Part shown: positions 37,016 through 45,449 of the stretch, piece after piece | Numbering within the stretch: position 1 is the first letter of the stretch | How the letters are laid out: each line of letters begins with the position of its first letter | Notes under the pieces: model-generated | The model's input: the letters and a program-made list of their open reading frames with translations, nothing else | What the model was told of the DNA's origin: nothing | Databases searched by the model: none | DNA from: an uncultured Veillonellaceae bacterium | GTDB lineage: Bacteria > Bacillota > Negativicutes > Selenomonadales > Selenomonadaceae | Length of the DNA stretch: 64,000 nt | Direction of reading: 5' to 3' | NCBI GenBank assembly: GCA_900314825.1 | Contig: OMWS01000002.1 | Coordinates: 1 to 64,000, forward strand | Made by a program: the position numbers and the translations under genes

Positions 37016-37080
37016 TAAGGATATTTGATGTAAAATAAAATCTAAAGATACACACAAAAGGGAACAAGGGGATTTTATTC

Positions 37081-37554
37081 ATGAATCAGACGTTCACGAT
37101 GGACGACCTGCGTGAAAAACTGTCGGCGCGCCAGCACAAGATGACGCCGCAGCGGCAGATCGTCCTGCAGATTTTCCTTGATCATCCGGGCGAACACCTG
37201 TCCGCCGAAGACGTGCATGACCTCCTGCGCGACAAGCGCGCGGAAATCGGCCTCGCGACGGTCTACCGTACGCTCGAACTCCTGTCCGACCTCGGCATCC
37301 TGCAGAAGATGGAGTTCGGGGACGGCTGCAGCCGCTACGAAGTCAATGACACCGATCCGACGCGTCATCACCATCATCATCTGATCTGCACGAAATGCGG
37401 CAAGGTCGAAGAGTTCGATGAAGACCTCCTCGAAAGCCTCGAGGCCATCATTTCGCGCAAGACCGGCTTCCGCACGACGGATCACCAAGTGAAATTCTTC
37501 GGCATCTGCCGGGAATGCCAGGAAAAAGAGCAAAACAAAACCAGTGAAAGTTGA
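37081..37554 (+). CDS. fur: Fur-family metal-responsive transcriptional regulator
   Basis: 157 residues. The N-terminal winged helix (about 12-90) carries KMTPQRQIVLQIFLDHPGEH and IGLATVYRTLELLSDLGIL. The dimerisation domain has the metal-binding RHHHHHLICTKCGKVEEF and a second Cys pair CRECQEK for structural zinc. Fur, PerR and Zur paralogues cannot be told apart safely here; Fur is the best guess. hemZ starts 11 bp before its stop codon ends, so the two are co-transcribed. Confidence 0.85.
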   Translation: MNQTFTMDDLREKLSARQHKMTPQRQIVLQIFLDHPGEHLSAEDVHDLLRDKRAEIGLATVYRTLELLSDLGILQKMEFGDGCSRYEVNDTDPTRHHHHHLICTKCGKVEEFDEDLLESLEAIISRKTGFRTTDHQVKFFGICRECQEKEQNKTSES

Positions 37555-39118
37555 AACCGTAACGCTCAATGACCACCAGGAAGTCATCGTCAAGATCACG
37601 AAAGAGGTTTTGAACCTCTTCCGCATCGACGTTGCAGGCCCGTGCGATGACGCGGACTTCGCGCAGATTTCCATCGTCCATCGGCGCTTGCCTTCGTTCG
37701 TTCCGGATGCGAAGAAATCATCACCAACGTGCAGGGAAGCGTCCGATGATATGCCGCTCGTGCGCGCACAGACAACGCTCTATGCGTTCCGCTCCGACGG
37801 AACGTGCGAAGTCTTCACGGAGCAGGGGACAGGCGCGGCAGACGAGACGCCGTCCGGCGCGTATCACCGTCTCTGGAAGCTCTTTCTCTATCGCATTTTT
37901 TTGCAGCATTTCGCTGCGTTCGATGGCGTGGCGCCGGCGCCGTGGGGCATCCTCCACGGCGTGCGCCCGACGAAGCTCGTGCACCGCTGGCGGCGCGGCG
38001 GCATGACGCAGGACGCGATTCTTGCGCGCTTGCAGACGGACTATGGTTGCAGCCGCGAGAAAGCGGGCCTCATCGTGCCGATGGCGTTCCGCCAGGTGCC
38101 GTTCCTCGAAACGTCGGACGAGCGGACGGTCAGCATCTACGTCGGCATCCCGTTCTGCCTGACGCGCTGCCTTTATTGTTCGTTCCCGTCGAACGTGCTG
38201 CCGGGCGAGAAGACGCTCCAGAAGTTCATGACGGTCTTTGAAAAAGATTTGCGTGCCGTAGAGGTGCTCATCCGTCGCTACAACTTCCGCGTGCAGAACA
38301 TCTACGTCGGCGGCGGCACGCCAACGAGCTTGCCGGATGCCTATTTCGATGCGATGCTGACGATGGTGCAGGAGGCGTTCTGGCACGAAAAATTAACGGA
38401 GTTCACCGTCGAAGCCGGCCGCCCCGACAGCATGTCCGAAGCGAAAATCGAGACGATGCAGCGCCTCGGCGTCACGCGCGTCAGCGTGAACCCGCAGTCC
38501 ATGCAGCAAAAGACGCTCGACCTCATCGGCCGCCGCCATACGTCGGACGATGTCGTGACGATGTTCCATGCGCTGCGCAAGGCGGGCATCCCGCACATCA
38601 ACATGGATGTGATTCTCGGACTGCCGGGCGAAACGGCGGAGGACGTGCGCGACACGATGGAAAAGATCGTCGCGCTCGGCCCTGACGACATCACGCTCCA
38701 CGCGCTCGCCATCAAGCGCGGCTCGCGCCTGCAGAAGATGATGGAGGAGCGCCATGTCGATTTGCCCGCGCGCGAGGAAACGCGGCGGATGTCAGAGATC
38801 GCGCAAGCGGCGGTCCAAGCGGCCGGCATGCAGCCGTATTATCTTTACCGCCAGGGCTACATGGCCGGCGATCTCGAGAACATCGGCTGCTGCCGCCCGG
38901 GCGCGGAAGGGATGTACAACATCCAGATCATGGAAGAGCACCAGACGATCCTCGGCATCGGCGGCGCGGCCGCAACAAAATGCGTCGACCACCAGCACCA
39001 CTGCCTGCGCTCGACGTTCAATGCCAAGGATTTGAAGACCTACCTGCGTGATATCGAACTTTACATTGAAAAACGAAATCGATTGATAGAAAAAATCTAT
39101 AGGAATGCTACCGAATAA
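37544..39118 (+). CDS. hemZ: Oxygen-independent coproporphyrinogen III oxidase-like protein HemZ
   Basis: 524 residues. The N-terminal ~190 residues include GILHGVRPTKLVHRW, typical of HemZ. The radical SAM core carries CLTRCLYCSF (CxxxCxxC [4Fe-4S] site, about residue 210) and GGGTPTSL, followed by a HemN-like C-terminal part ending with CLRSTFNAKDLKTYL. Proposed to act in anaerobic haem-related synthesis; the biochemical role of HemZ proteins is unsettled. GTG 37544 overlaps the Fur gene. Followed directly by a repeat. Confidence 0.88.
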   Translation: MKVETVTLNDHQEVIVKITKEVLNLFRIDVAGPCDDADFAQISIVHRRLPSFVPDAKKSSPTCREASDDMPLVRAQTTLYAFRSDGTCEVFTEQGTGAADETPSGAYHRLWKLFLYRIFLQHFAAFDGVAPAPWGILHGVRPTKLVHRWRRGGMTQDAILARLQTDYGCSREKAGLIVPMAFRQVPFLETSDERTVSIYVGIPFCLTRCLYCSFPSNVLPGEKTLQKFMTVFEKDLRAVEVLIRRYNFRVQNIYVGGGTPTSLPDAYFDAMLTMVQEAFWHEKLTEFTVEAGRPDSMSEAKIETMQRLGVTRVSVNPQSMQQKTLDLIGRRHTSDDVVTMFHALRKAGIPHINMDVILGLPGETAEDVRDTMEKIVALGPDDITLHALAIKRGSRLQKMMEERHVDLPAREETRRMSEIAQAAVQAAGMQPYYLYRQGYMAGDLENIGCCRPGAEGMYNIQIMEEHQTILGIGGAAATKCVDHQHHCLRSTFNAKDLKTYLRDIELYIEKRNRLIEKIYRNATE

Positions 39119-39119
39119 T

Positions 39120-39325
39120 GCCTCCCCCTCTGGGGGAGGTGCCGAGCGTATGCGAGGCGGATAAGCAGACGCACGACGCTTTAGCGCCGATGCGGTCGCT
39201 TATGCAGCTTGCTGCAGAGGGTAGCGCAGTTTCGAGATTTACGATTCTATCGAAAGGATAGAGGATCAACATATGGCGTTACCCTCTCCGACCCCTTCGG
39301 GGCCACCTCCCCCAAAGGGGGAGGC
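39120..39325. repeat. MITE-like intergenic repeat, copy 3 (long form)
   Basis: Fills the gap between hemZ and hisS. Left end GCCTCCCCCTCTGGGGGAGG... and right end ...CCTCCCCCAAAGGGGGAGGC form near-perfect inverted repeats of about 50 bp. The core TTACGATTCTATCGAAAG and GGATCAACATATG matches copy 2. The left arm is interrupted by about 55 bp containing ATAAGCAGACGC...GTCGCTTATG, whose reverse complement resembles the palindrome in copy 1. No protein-coding frame. Confidence 0.85.
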
Positions 39326-39358
39326 TTTGGATGAGCGTACGCCTATAGGGGGAATTTT

Positions 39359-40612
39359 ATGCTGACAAAAGCACCACGCGGCACGCACGATATCCTGCCT
39401 GCCGAAGCTGGCGAATGGAATTACATCGAAGGGAAGATCCGCGATCTTTGCCGCCGCTATGGATATGAAGAGATCCGCACGCCGATGTTCGAGCACACGG
39501 AACTTTTCCATCGCAGCATCGGCGAAGGGACGGATGTCGTCGACAAGGAGATGTACACGTTCACGGATCGCGGCGGCCGTAGCATCACGCTTCGTCCGGA
39601 GAACACGGCCTCGGCCGTGCGCGCCTATCTCGAGAATAAACTGTACGGCGCGCAAGACCTCGTGAAGCTCTTCTACATCGGCTCGATGTTCCGCTATGAC
39701 CGCCCGCAGGCGGGGCGCATGCGCGAGTTCCACCAGTTCGGCATCGAAGCGCTCGGCTCGGAGAATCCTGCCGTCGACGCCGAGGTCATTCTCGTCGCCA
39801 TGGACTTCCTGTCCTCGCTCGGGCTCCAGGACCTGTCGCTGAGCCTGAATTCCGTCGGCTGCCCGGAGTGCCGCGCCACGTATCGCAAGGCCTTGCAGGA
39901 CTATTTCCGTCCGCATCTCGGCGAGCTCTGCGAAGATTGCAACGACCGCTTCGAGCGCGCGCCGCTGCGCATCCTCGACTGCAAGAAAGACGCGGACAAG
40001 CCGTTCCTTGTGGACGCGCCGAAGATCACGGATTATCTCTGCGACGAGTGCAAAGCGCATTTCGAGCGCGTGCAAGCATATCTCACGGAAGCAGGCGTCG
40101 CGTTCACGCTCGACCCGCGTCTCGTGCGCGGCCTCGACTACTACACGAAGACCGCGTTCGAGATCAAGTACCCGCCGCTTGGCGCGCAGAGCGCCGTGGC
40201 GGGCGGCGGCCGCTATGACGGCCTCATCGAGGAAATCGGCGGCAAGCCCACGCCGGCTGTCGGCTTCGCGACGGGCCTCGAGCGCGTCCTGCTCGCGCTC
40301 GAGAAACAAAATCTTTTGCCAGCTGCCAATGAAACAACGGATGTCTTCGTCGTGGCTCTTGGCGATGCAGCGCAAGCGCCGGCATTCAAGCTCCTGCGCG
40401 ACTGCCGCCGCGCCGGCCTCACGGCAAATATGGACTACGCCGGCCGCAGCATGAAAGCGCAGATGAAGCAGGCGAACAAACACCACGCACGCTATGCTTT
40501 GATTCTTGGCGAGGACGAAGTCCAAAACGGCACTGTTCAGCTTAAGAATATGGAGAAGAGCGAGCAGAAGAGCGTCAAGATCGAGGACGTTATGAGCGAA
40601 TTGGTAAAGTAA
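39359..40612 (+). CDS. hisS: Histidyl-tRNA synthetase
   Basis: 417-residue class II synthetase. Motif 1 region near EEIRTPMFEHTELF, motif 2 FYIGSMFRYDRPQAGRMREF, and histidine-specific motif DPRLVRGLDYYTKTAFEI. Motif 3 is PTPAVGFATGLERVLLAL and the C-terminal anticodon domain begins near DVFVVALGD. The ribosome binding site is weak (GGGGGAATTTT). No T-box leader is seen upstream: the gap is taken up by a repeat. Confidence 0.97.
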   Translation: MLTKAPRGTHDILPAEAGEWNYIEGKIRDLCRRYGYEEIRTPMFEHTELFHRSIGEGTDVVDKEMYTFTDRGGRSITLRPENTASAVRAYLENKLYGAQDLVKLFYIGSMFRYDRPQAGRMREFHQFGIEALGSENPAVDAEVILVAMDFLSSLGLQDLSLSLNSVGCPECRATYRKALQDYFRPHLGELCEDCNDRFERAPLRILDCKKDADKPFLVDAPKITDYLCDECKAHFERVQAYLTEAGVAFTLDPRLVRGLDYYTKTAFEIKYPPLGAQSAVAGGGRYDGLIEEIGGKPTPAVGFATGLERVLLALEKQNLLPAANETTDVFVVALGDAAQAPAFKLLRDCRRAGLTANMDYAGRSMKAQMKQANKHHARYALILGEDEVQNGTVQLKNMEKSEQKSVKIEDVMSELVK

Positions 40613-40732
40613 CTTTGGGAGTAAGCGGTATCTACGCGATTTCGCAGTTTCAAGATTCAACGAGCTGATGTCGCGAGCAATACAGCCGCCAGCCCCATGA
40701 AAATATCGCGCGCGATCATTATATGTTCTTCG

Positions 40733-40809
40733 GGCGGACGGGACGTTTTCCTTGAAAATTTTTACACGCGAAGCGCGTACTTTTTTTCAAGGGAAATGCC
40801 CCGTCCGCC
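40733..40809. repeat. Palindromic hairpin repeat, family B copy 2
   Basis: GGCGGACGGG (40733-40742) pairs perfectly with CCCGTCCGCC (40800-40809). CCTTGAAAA and TTTTTCAAGG arms flank an inner ACGCG-AAG-CGCGT hairpin. Related to the copy at 34563. The rest of the 267-bp gap between hisS and aspS (40613-40732 and 40810-40879) shows no gene or T-box. Confidence 0.78.
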
Positions 40810-40879
40810 AGCGAACAAGCAGAAACATCGCGTGCAAAATTTTCCCTAAGCAATTCATTTTTTGAGGTGATATATTTCC

Positions 40880-42679
40880 ATGGAAACATTACAAGGCATG
40901 AAGCGTGACCACCATTGCGGCGAGCTGCGCAAGGCAGATGTGGGGACGGAAGTCGTCCTCTGCGGCTGGGTGTCGCGCCGCCGCGATCACGGCGGGCTCA
41001 TCTTCGTCGATATGCGCGACCGCTCCGGTTTCGTGCAGGTCGTCTTCGATGAAGCGGCCATGAACGAAGGCACGTTCCACAAGGCGGAGAGCCTTCGCAA
41101 CGAGTTCTGCATCGCCGTGCGCGGCACGATCCGTGCCCGCAGCGAGGAAACGGTCAATTCGAACATCGACACGGGCGAGATCGAAGTCGTCTGCACGGAG
41201 CTCCGCATCCTCAACAAGGCGAAGACGCCGCCGTTCTACATCCAGGATAATGTCGATGTCGATGAAAAAGTGCGCCTGAAGTACCGCTATCTCGATCTGC
41301 GCCGCCCGGAGATGCAGAAGAACATCATCCTGCGTCACCGTGTCGCGAAGATCATGCGCGATTTCTTCGACCGCAATGGCTTCCTCGAGATCGAGACGCC
41401 GATGCTCTGCAAGAGCACGCCGGAAGGCGCGCGCGATTTCCTCGTGCCGAGCCGCGTCAATCCGGGCGAGTTCTATGCGCTGCCTCAGTCGCCGCAGATT
41501 TTCAAGCAGATTCTCCAGGTTGCGGGCTTTGAGAAATATTTCCAGATCGTCCGCTGCTTCCGTGACGAGGACCTGCGCGCCGACCGCCAGCCGGAATTCA
41601 CGCAGCTCGACATCGAGATGAGTTTCATGAACCAGGAACAGATCCTGACGCTCATGGAGCAGATGATCCACGAGCTCTTCGAGAAGGCCATCGGCCGCGA
41701 AATCCCGACGCCGTTCGAGCGCATGGAATGGGATACGGCCATGGATAAATATGGTTCCGACAAGCCAGACCTGCGCTTCGATATGCCGCTCATGGACATC
41801 AGCGAGTACGTCAAAGGCTCGTCGTTCAAGGTTTTCAACGCCGTGCTCGAATCCGGCGGTATGGTCAAGTGCATCAAGGTCGACGGCTATGCCGACATCC
41901 CGCGCCGCCGCCTCGATGACCTCGTCAAGTTCGTGCAGATCTACGGCGCGAAAGGCCTTGCGTGGATCCAATACGCCGAAGAGGGCATCAAGAGCCCGTT
42001 CAAGAAGTTCTACGATGATGCCACGTTCCAGAAGATCGCCGAGGCCACGGGCGCGAAGACGGGCGACCTCTTGCTCGTCGTCGCGGACAAGCGCCTCGTC
42101 GTCGACACGGCGCTCGGCCAGCTCCGCCTTGAGATGGGCAAAGAGCGGAATCTCATCGATCCGGACGCGCTGCGTTTCCTCTGGGTCGTCGATTTCCCAA
42201 TGTACGAGTGGAGCGACGAAGAGCAACGCTTTAAAGCGATGCATCATCCGTTTACAGCGCCGCGTGATGAAGATATCGAGTACCTCAAGACCGACCCGGG
42301 CCGCGTCAAGGCGAATGCCTATGACATGGTGCTGAACGGCGTCGAGATCGGCGGTGGCTCGTTGCGTATCTACAACGCTGACCTGCAGGAAAAAGTCTTC
42401 GAGTCCCTCGGCCTCACGCCGGAGCAGGCGCACACGAAGTTCGGCTTCATGATGGATGCGTTCCAGTATGGCACGCCGCCGCATGGCGGCCTCGCGTTCG
42501 GCCTCGACCGCCTCGTCATGCTCATGGCGAAGCGCGACAGCATCCGCGACGTCATCGCGTTCCCGAAGAACCAGAGCGCGCGTGACGTCATGAGTAATGC
42601 GCCGTCGGAAGTCGATGCCAAGCAGCTCCGCGAGCTTTCCATCCGCACGGCTGTCGCGAAGAAGAAGGAAAACGAATAA
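40880..42679 (+). CDS. aspS: Aspartyl-tRNA synthetase
   Basis: 599-residue bacterial-type AspRS. N-terminal OB fold (VVLCGWVSRRRDHGGLIFVD), class II core with FLEIETPMLCKSTPEGARDF and FQIVRCFRDEDLRADRQPEF (motif 2), a GAD insertion domain (about 290-420), then motif 3 GGLAFGLDRLVMLM. It may also charge Asn-tRNA where AsnRS is missing; this cannot be judged here. ATG 40880 follows GAGGTGATAT. Confidence 0.97.
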   Translation: METLQGMKRDHHCGELRKADVGTEVVLCGWVSRRRDHGGLIFVDMRDRSGFVQVVFDEAAMNEGTFHKAESLRNEFCIAVRGTIRARSEETVNSNIDTGEIEVVCTELRILNKAKTPPFYIQDNVDVDEKVRLKYRYLDLRRPEMQKNIILRHRVAKIMRDFFDRNGFLEIETPMLCKSTPEGARDFLVPSRVNPGEFYALPQSPQIFKQILQVAGFEKYFQIVRCFRDEDLRADRQPEFTQLDIEMSFMNQEQILTLMEQMIHELFEKAIGREIPTPFERMEWDTAMDKYGSDKPDLRFDMPLMDISEYVKGSSFKVFNAVLESGGMVKCIKVDGYADIPRRRLDDLVKFVQIYGAKGLAWIQYAEEGIKSPFKKFYDDATFQKIAEATGAKTGDLLLVVADKRLVVDTALGQLRLEMGKERNLIDPDALRFLWVVDFPMYEWSDEEQRFKAMHHPFTAPRDEDIEYLKTDPGRVKANAYDMVLNGVEIGGGSLRIYNADLQEKVFESLGLTPEQAHTKFGFMMDAFQYGTPPHGGLAFGLDRLVMLMAKRDSIRDVIAFPKNQSARDVMSNAPSEVDAKQLRELSIRTAVAKKKENE

Positions 42680-42703
42680 TTTTGCGTATGCGTAAAAAAT
42701 TGC

Positions 42704-42732
42704 TTGCATGCGTGCGGCCTTTATGATATACT
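42704..42732 (+). promoter_or_regulatory. Promoter and leader of rplS
   Basis: TTGCAT (42704-42709) and TATACT (42727-42732), 17-bp spacer. The leader of about 70 nt contains GTCC-TCT-GGAC and other short pairings. An L19 leader RNA is known in Firmicutes; whether this is one needs a covariance search. Confidence 0.65.
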
Positions 42733-42809
42733 CCTGATGTACTGGGCGGTCCTCTGGACAGGCATGAGATGAAGCTTGCCACGAACGCCAACAGCAAGGA
42801 GGAAACAAC

Positions 42810-43151
42810 ATGAATATCATCGAGGCTTTGGAAAAAGAGCAGCTCAAGAGCGACATCCCAGCGTTCGCACCTGGTGACACGGTCCGCGTCCATGCGAAGA
42901 TCGTCGAAGGCACGCGCGAGCGTATCCAGATGTTCGAAGGCGTCGTCATCGCGCGCCAGGGCAAGGGCGTCCGCGAGACGTTCACGGTCCGCCGCATTTC
43001 GTACGGCGTCGGCGTCGAGCGTACGTTCCCCGTGCATTCTCCGCGCATCGAGAAGATCGACGTGCTCCGCAAGGGTATCGTTCGCCGCGCAAAGCTCTAC
43101 TATCTCCGCAATCTCACGGGCAAAGCTGCTCGTATTCGCGAGAAACGCTGA
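42810..43151 (+). CDS. rplS: 50S ribosomal protein L19
   Basis: 113 residues, L19 of the large subunit at the intersubunit face. Conserved blocks: [53 protein letters not shown] and the basic end [23 protein letters not shown] 7 bp before the ATG. Stand-alone unit with its own promoter and terminator. Confidence 0.98.
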   Translation: MNIIEALEKEQLKSDIPAFAPGDTVRVHAKIVEGTRERIQMFEGVVIARQGKGVRETFTVRRISYGVGVERTFPVHSPRIEKIDVLRKGIVRRAKLYYLRNLTGKAARIREKR

Positions 43152-43161
43152 AATCCAGCCG

Positions 43162-43188
43162 GGGGCTGCCATGTGCAGCCCCTTTTTC
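43162..43188 (+). terminator. Terminator of rplS
   Basis: GGGGCTGC-CATGT-GCAGCCCC stem followed by TTTTT. Confidence 0.95.
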
Positions 43189-43223
43189 TTGTGAAAAATT
43201 GAACCGTATGTGGAGGGATTCTC

Positions 43224-43889
43224 TTGAAGAACTTGAAGAAGCTCGTTGTCGCCATCGACGGACCGGCTGGCGCCGGCAAGAGCACGGTCGCGAAGCTCGC
43301 AGCGAAAGAGCTCGGCTACACGTATATCGACACAGGCGCGATGTACCGTGCTGTCGCATGGAAGACGCTCGCGCAGAAAACGGCGGTGACCGATGCGCTC
43401 ATCTTGGACGTGGTGAAAGACATCGACGTGCGCCTCTCGTACGACGGCGGCGTCACGCATGTTTTCGTTGACGGGCAGGAAATCACGGGCGAGATCCGCA
43501 CGCCCGAAGTCAGTCATATCGTCTCGCAGGTCGCGGCGCTCGGGCCTGTGCGCGAGAAGATGGTCGACCTCCAGCGCAAGATGGCGACAGATGGCGGCGT
43601 GCTCATGGATGGCCGCGACATCGCGACGCACGTGCTGCCAGATGCGGACGTGAAGATTTTCCTCACGGCTTCCATCGAAGAACGCGCGCAGCGCCGTTGG
43701 AAAGAAATGAAGGAAAAAGGCTACGACATGAGCCTCACGGACTTGCAGAAGGATATCGCGGCACGCGACAAGGCCGATAGCGAGCGTGAAATCTCGCCGC
43801 TCGTACAGGCGGAGGACGCGACGCTCCTCGATACGACGGGGCTCACGATCGACGAAGTCGTTGCAAGGATTCTGGAAATGTGCAGGTGA
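43224..43889 (+). CDS. cmk: Cytidylate kinase
   Basis: 221 residues. P-loop AIDGPAGAGKSTVAKL; YIDTGAMYRAVAWK binds the nucleotide; MDGRDIATHVLPDADVK and ASIEERAQRRWKEM are family motifs. Phosphorylates CMP/dCMP. Start is TTG 43224 with GGAGGG 7 bp upstream. plsC follows after 4 bp, a pair common in Firmicutes. Confidence 0.96.
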   Translation: MKNLKKLVVAIDGPAGAGKSTVAKLAAKELGYTYIDTGAMYRAVAWKTLAQKTAVTDALILDVVKDIDVRLSYDGGVTHVFVDGQEITGEIRTPEVSHIVSQVAALGPVREKMVDLQRKMATDGGVLMDGRDIATHVLPDADVKIFLTASIEERAQRRWKEMKEKGYDMSLTDLQKDIAARDKADSEREISPLVQAEDATLLDTTGLTIDEVVARILEMCR

Positions 43890-43893
43890 GCCG

Positions 43894-44493
43894 ATGCTGT
43901 ATGCATTCTTGAAAATCATCTTCCAGCTGCTGTTCCGCATCGTGTTCCGCGCACGTGTCATCGGGGCAGAAAATCTGCCCGCGACGGGTGCGGTCATTCT
44001 TGCAGCGAATCATATGAGCAACTGGGATCCGCCGTTCCTCGCCTGCTTCATGCGCCGCCATGTCGCATATATGGCGAAAGAAGAACTGTTCGAGCCGCCC
44101 GTCTTCGGGCCGGCCATCCGCGCCTGCCATGCGTTTCCTGTGAAGCGCGGCGCGGGCGATCGTGGTGCCATCAAGACGGCTGTGCAGGTGCTGAAGCTCG
44201 GCCACTGCCTCGGGCTTTTCCCGGAAGGCACGCGCAGCCGCACGGGCAAGATGCGCAAGGCCGAGGCCGGTGTCGGCCTCATCGCCGCGATGACGGGTGC
44301 GCCCGTCGTGCCGGCGGCCATCCTCGGCACAAACAAAATTTTTGCGAACGGCGGCTTCCTGCCGCAGCTCACGGTCTGCGTGGGGAAGCCCATGCAGTTC
44401 ACGGGCGATCGCAAGGACAAGGGAGCGCTCGCCGCGTTTTCGCAATCGATTCTCGATGAAATCGCGCGCATGAAACAAGAACTGGAAAAATAA
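43894..44493 (+). CDS. plsC: 1-acyl-sn-glycerol-3-phosphate acyltransferase
   Basis: 199-residue membrane-associated acyltransferase for phosphatidic acid. It has the N-terminal hydrophobic helix FLKIIFQLLFRIVF, the catalytic block ILAANHMSNWDPP (H-x4-D, about residues 37-49) and the acceptor motif LFPEGTRSRTGKM (about 108). ATG 43894 is 4 bp after cmk with AGGTGAG in front. No terminator follows clearly. Confidence 0.93.
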   Translation: MLYAFLKIIFQLLFRIVFRARVIGAENLPATGAVILAANHMSNWDPPFLACFMRRHVAYMAKEELFEPPVFGPAIRACHAFPVKRGAGDRGAIKTAVQVLKLGHCLGLFPEGTRSRTGKMRKAEAGVGLIAAMTGAPVVPAAILGTNKIFANGGFLPQLTVCVGKPMQFTGDRKDKGALAAFSQSILDEIARMKQELEK

Positions 44494-44542
44494 TTTTTTG
44501 CAGAAATCCCCAGAAACTCTATACATTCGGCCGCGAAAATGA

Positions 44543-44548
44543 TATACT
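44543..44548 (+). promoter_or_regulatory. Possible -10 box before ispH
   Basis: TATACT at 44543-44548 in the 128-bp gap; the hexamer 17 bp upstream (TATACA) is a weak -35. Confidence 0.4.
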
Positions 44549-44621
44549 AACCCTTAGATTGCTTGAAGCGCACAGGAAATGGAGCGTTTGAGGCAAGAAA
44601 ATCAAACAGGTGGTAGATGCT

Positions 44622-45449
44622 TTGGAAGTCATTTTGGCAGATTATCTGGGCTTCTGCTATGGCGTGAAACGCGCCATCAAGCTCGCCCGCGAAAATGCTT
44701 CACCGGATGGCTCGTCCTGTACGCTCGGTCCGATCATCCACAATCCGCAGATGGTGGAGCGGCTCAAGAGCGAGGGCGTCGGGACAGTCGAGAGGCTCTC
44801 CGACCTGCCGCAGGGCAAGATCATCATCCGCTCGCATGGCGTGGGGCCGGAGACGTATGAGGCGGCGGAGGCGAAAGGCCTCGACGTCGTCGATGCGACG
44901 TGTCCGCACGTCAAGAAAGCGCAGCTCTCGGCAAAAGAACTTTCGGACGACGGCTATCATGTCGTCATCATCGGCGAAAAACGCCATCCGGAAGTCCAGA
45001 GCATCGAGAAATGGGCCGGCGGAGAGGCAGATATCGTCGAGACGGAAGAAGAAGCGGAGGCGCTCATGAGCGCCCCGCGCCTTGGCATCGTCTCGCAAAC
45101 AACATTCTCCGGGGCTCGCTTCAAGTCCATCGTCGGCGTGCTCCTCGAGAAATCGCGGGATGTGCGGATCCTCCGCACGATCTGCACGGCGACCGACCAG
45201 CGGCAGAAAGCGGCGAAGGAGCTCGCAGCACGCGTCGATGCCATGATTGTCATCGGCGGCAAGAACAGCGCGAACACGACGCGCCTTGCCCAGATTTGTT
45301 CGGACATCTGTCCGACGCACCACATCGAAACGGCGGAAGAGCTCGACCCGACGTGGTTCACAAATATTGATAAAATTGGTATTACAGCTGGTGCTTCCAC
45401 ACCGGACTGGATTATCAAGGAGGTATATATAAAGTGTCAGAGGATATGA
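44622..45449 (+). CDS. ispH: 4-hydroxy-3-methylbut-2-enyl diphosphate reductase
   Basis: 275 residues, last enzyme of the MEP isoprenoid pathway. Three cysteines of the [4Fe-4S] cluster appear in GFCYGVKRA, DATCPHVKKA and RTICTATDQRQ; substrate residues lie in IRSHGVG and GKNSANTTRL. TTG 44622 is preferred: AGGTGG lies 8 bp before it and the encoded start (EVILADYLGFCYGVKRA) has the family length. GTG 44610 overlaps that site. Its last 16 bp overlap rpsA. Confidence 0.95.
   Translation: MEVILADYLGFCYGVKRAIKLARENASPDGSSCTLGPIIHNPQMVERLKSEGVGTVERLSDLPQGKIIIRSHGVGPETYEAAEAKGLDVVDATCPHVKKAQLSAKELSDDGYHVVIIGEKRHPEVQSIEKWAGGEADIVETEEEAEALMSAPRLGIVSQTTFSGARFKSIVGVLLEKSRDVRILRTICTATDQRQKAAKELAARVDAMIVIGGKNSANTTRLAQICSDICPTHHIETAEELDPTWFTNIDKIGITAGASTPDWIIKEVYIKCQRI

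Noticed and set aside
39326-39358. T-box in front of hisS
   Set aside because: The gap is a repeat end and a short ribosome binding region; no T-box core or specifier loop is seen.
42733-42809. L19 leader riboregulator
   Set aside because: Short pairings are present, but the recognised consensus could not be confirmed by eye; kept only as a note on the promoter.
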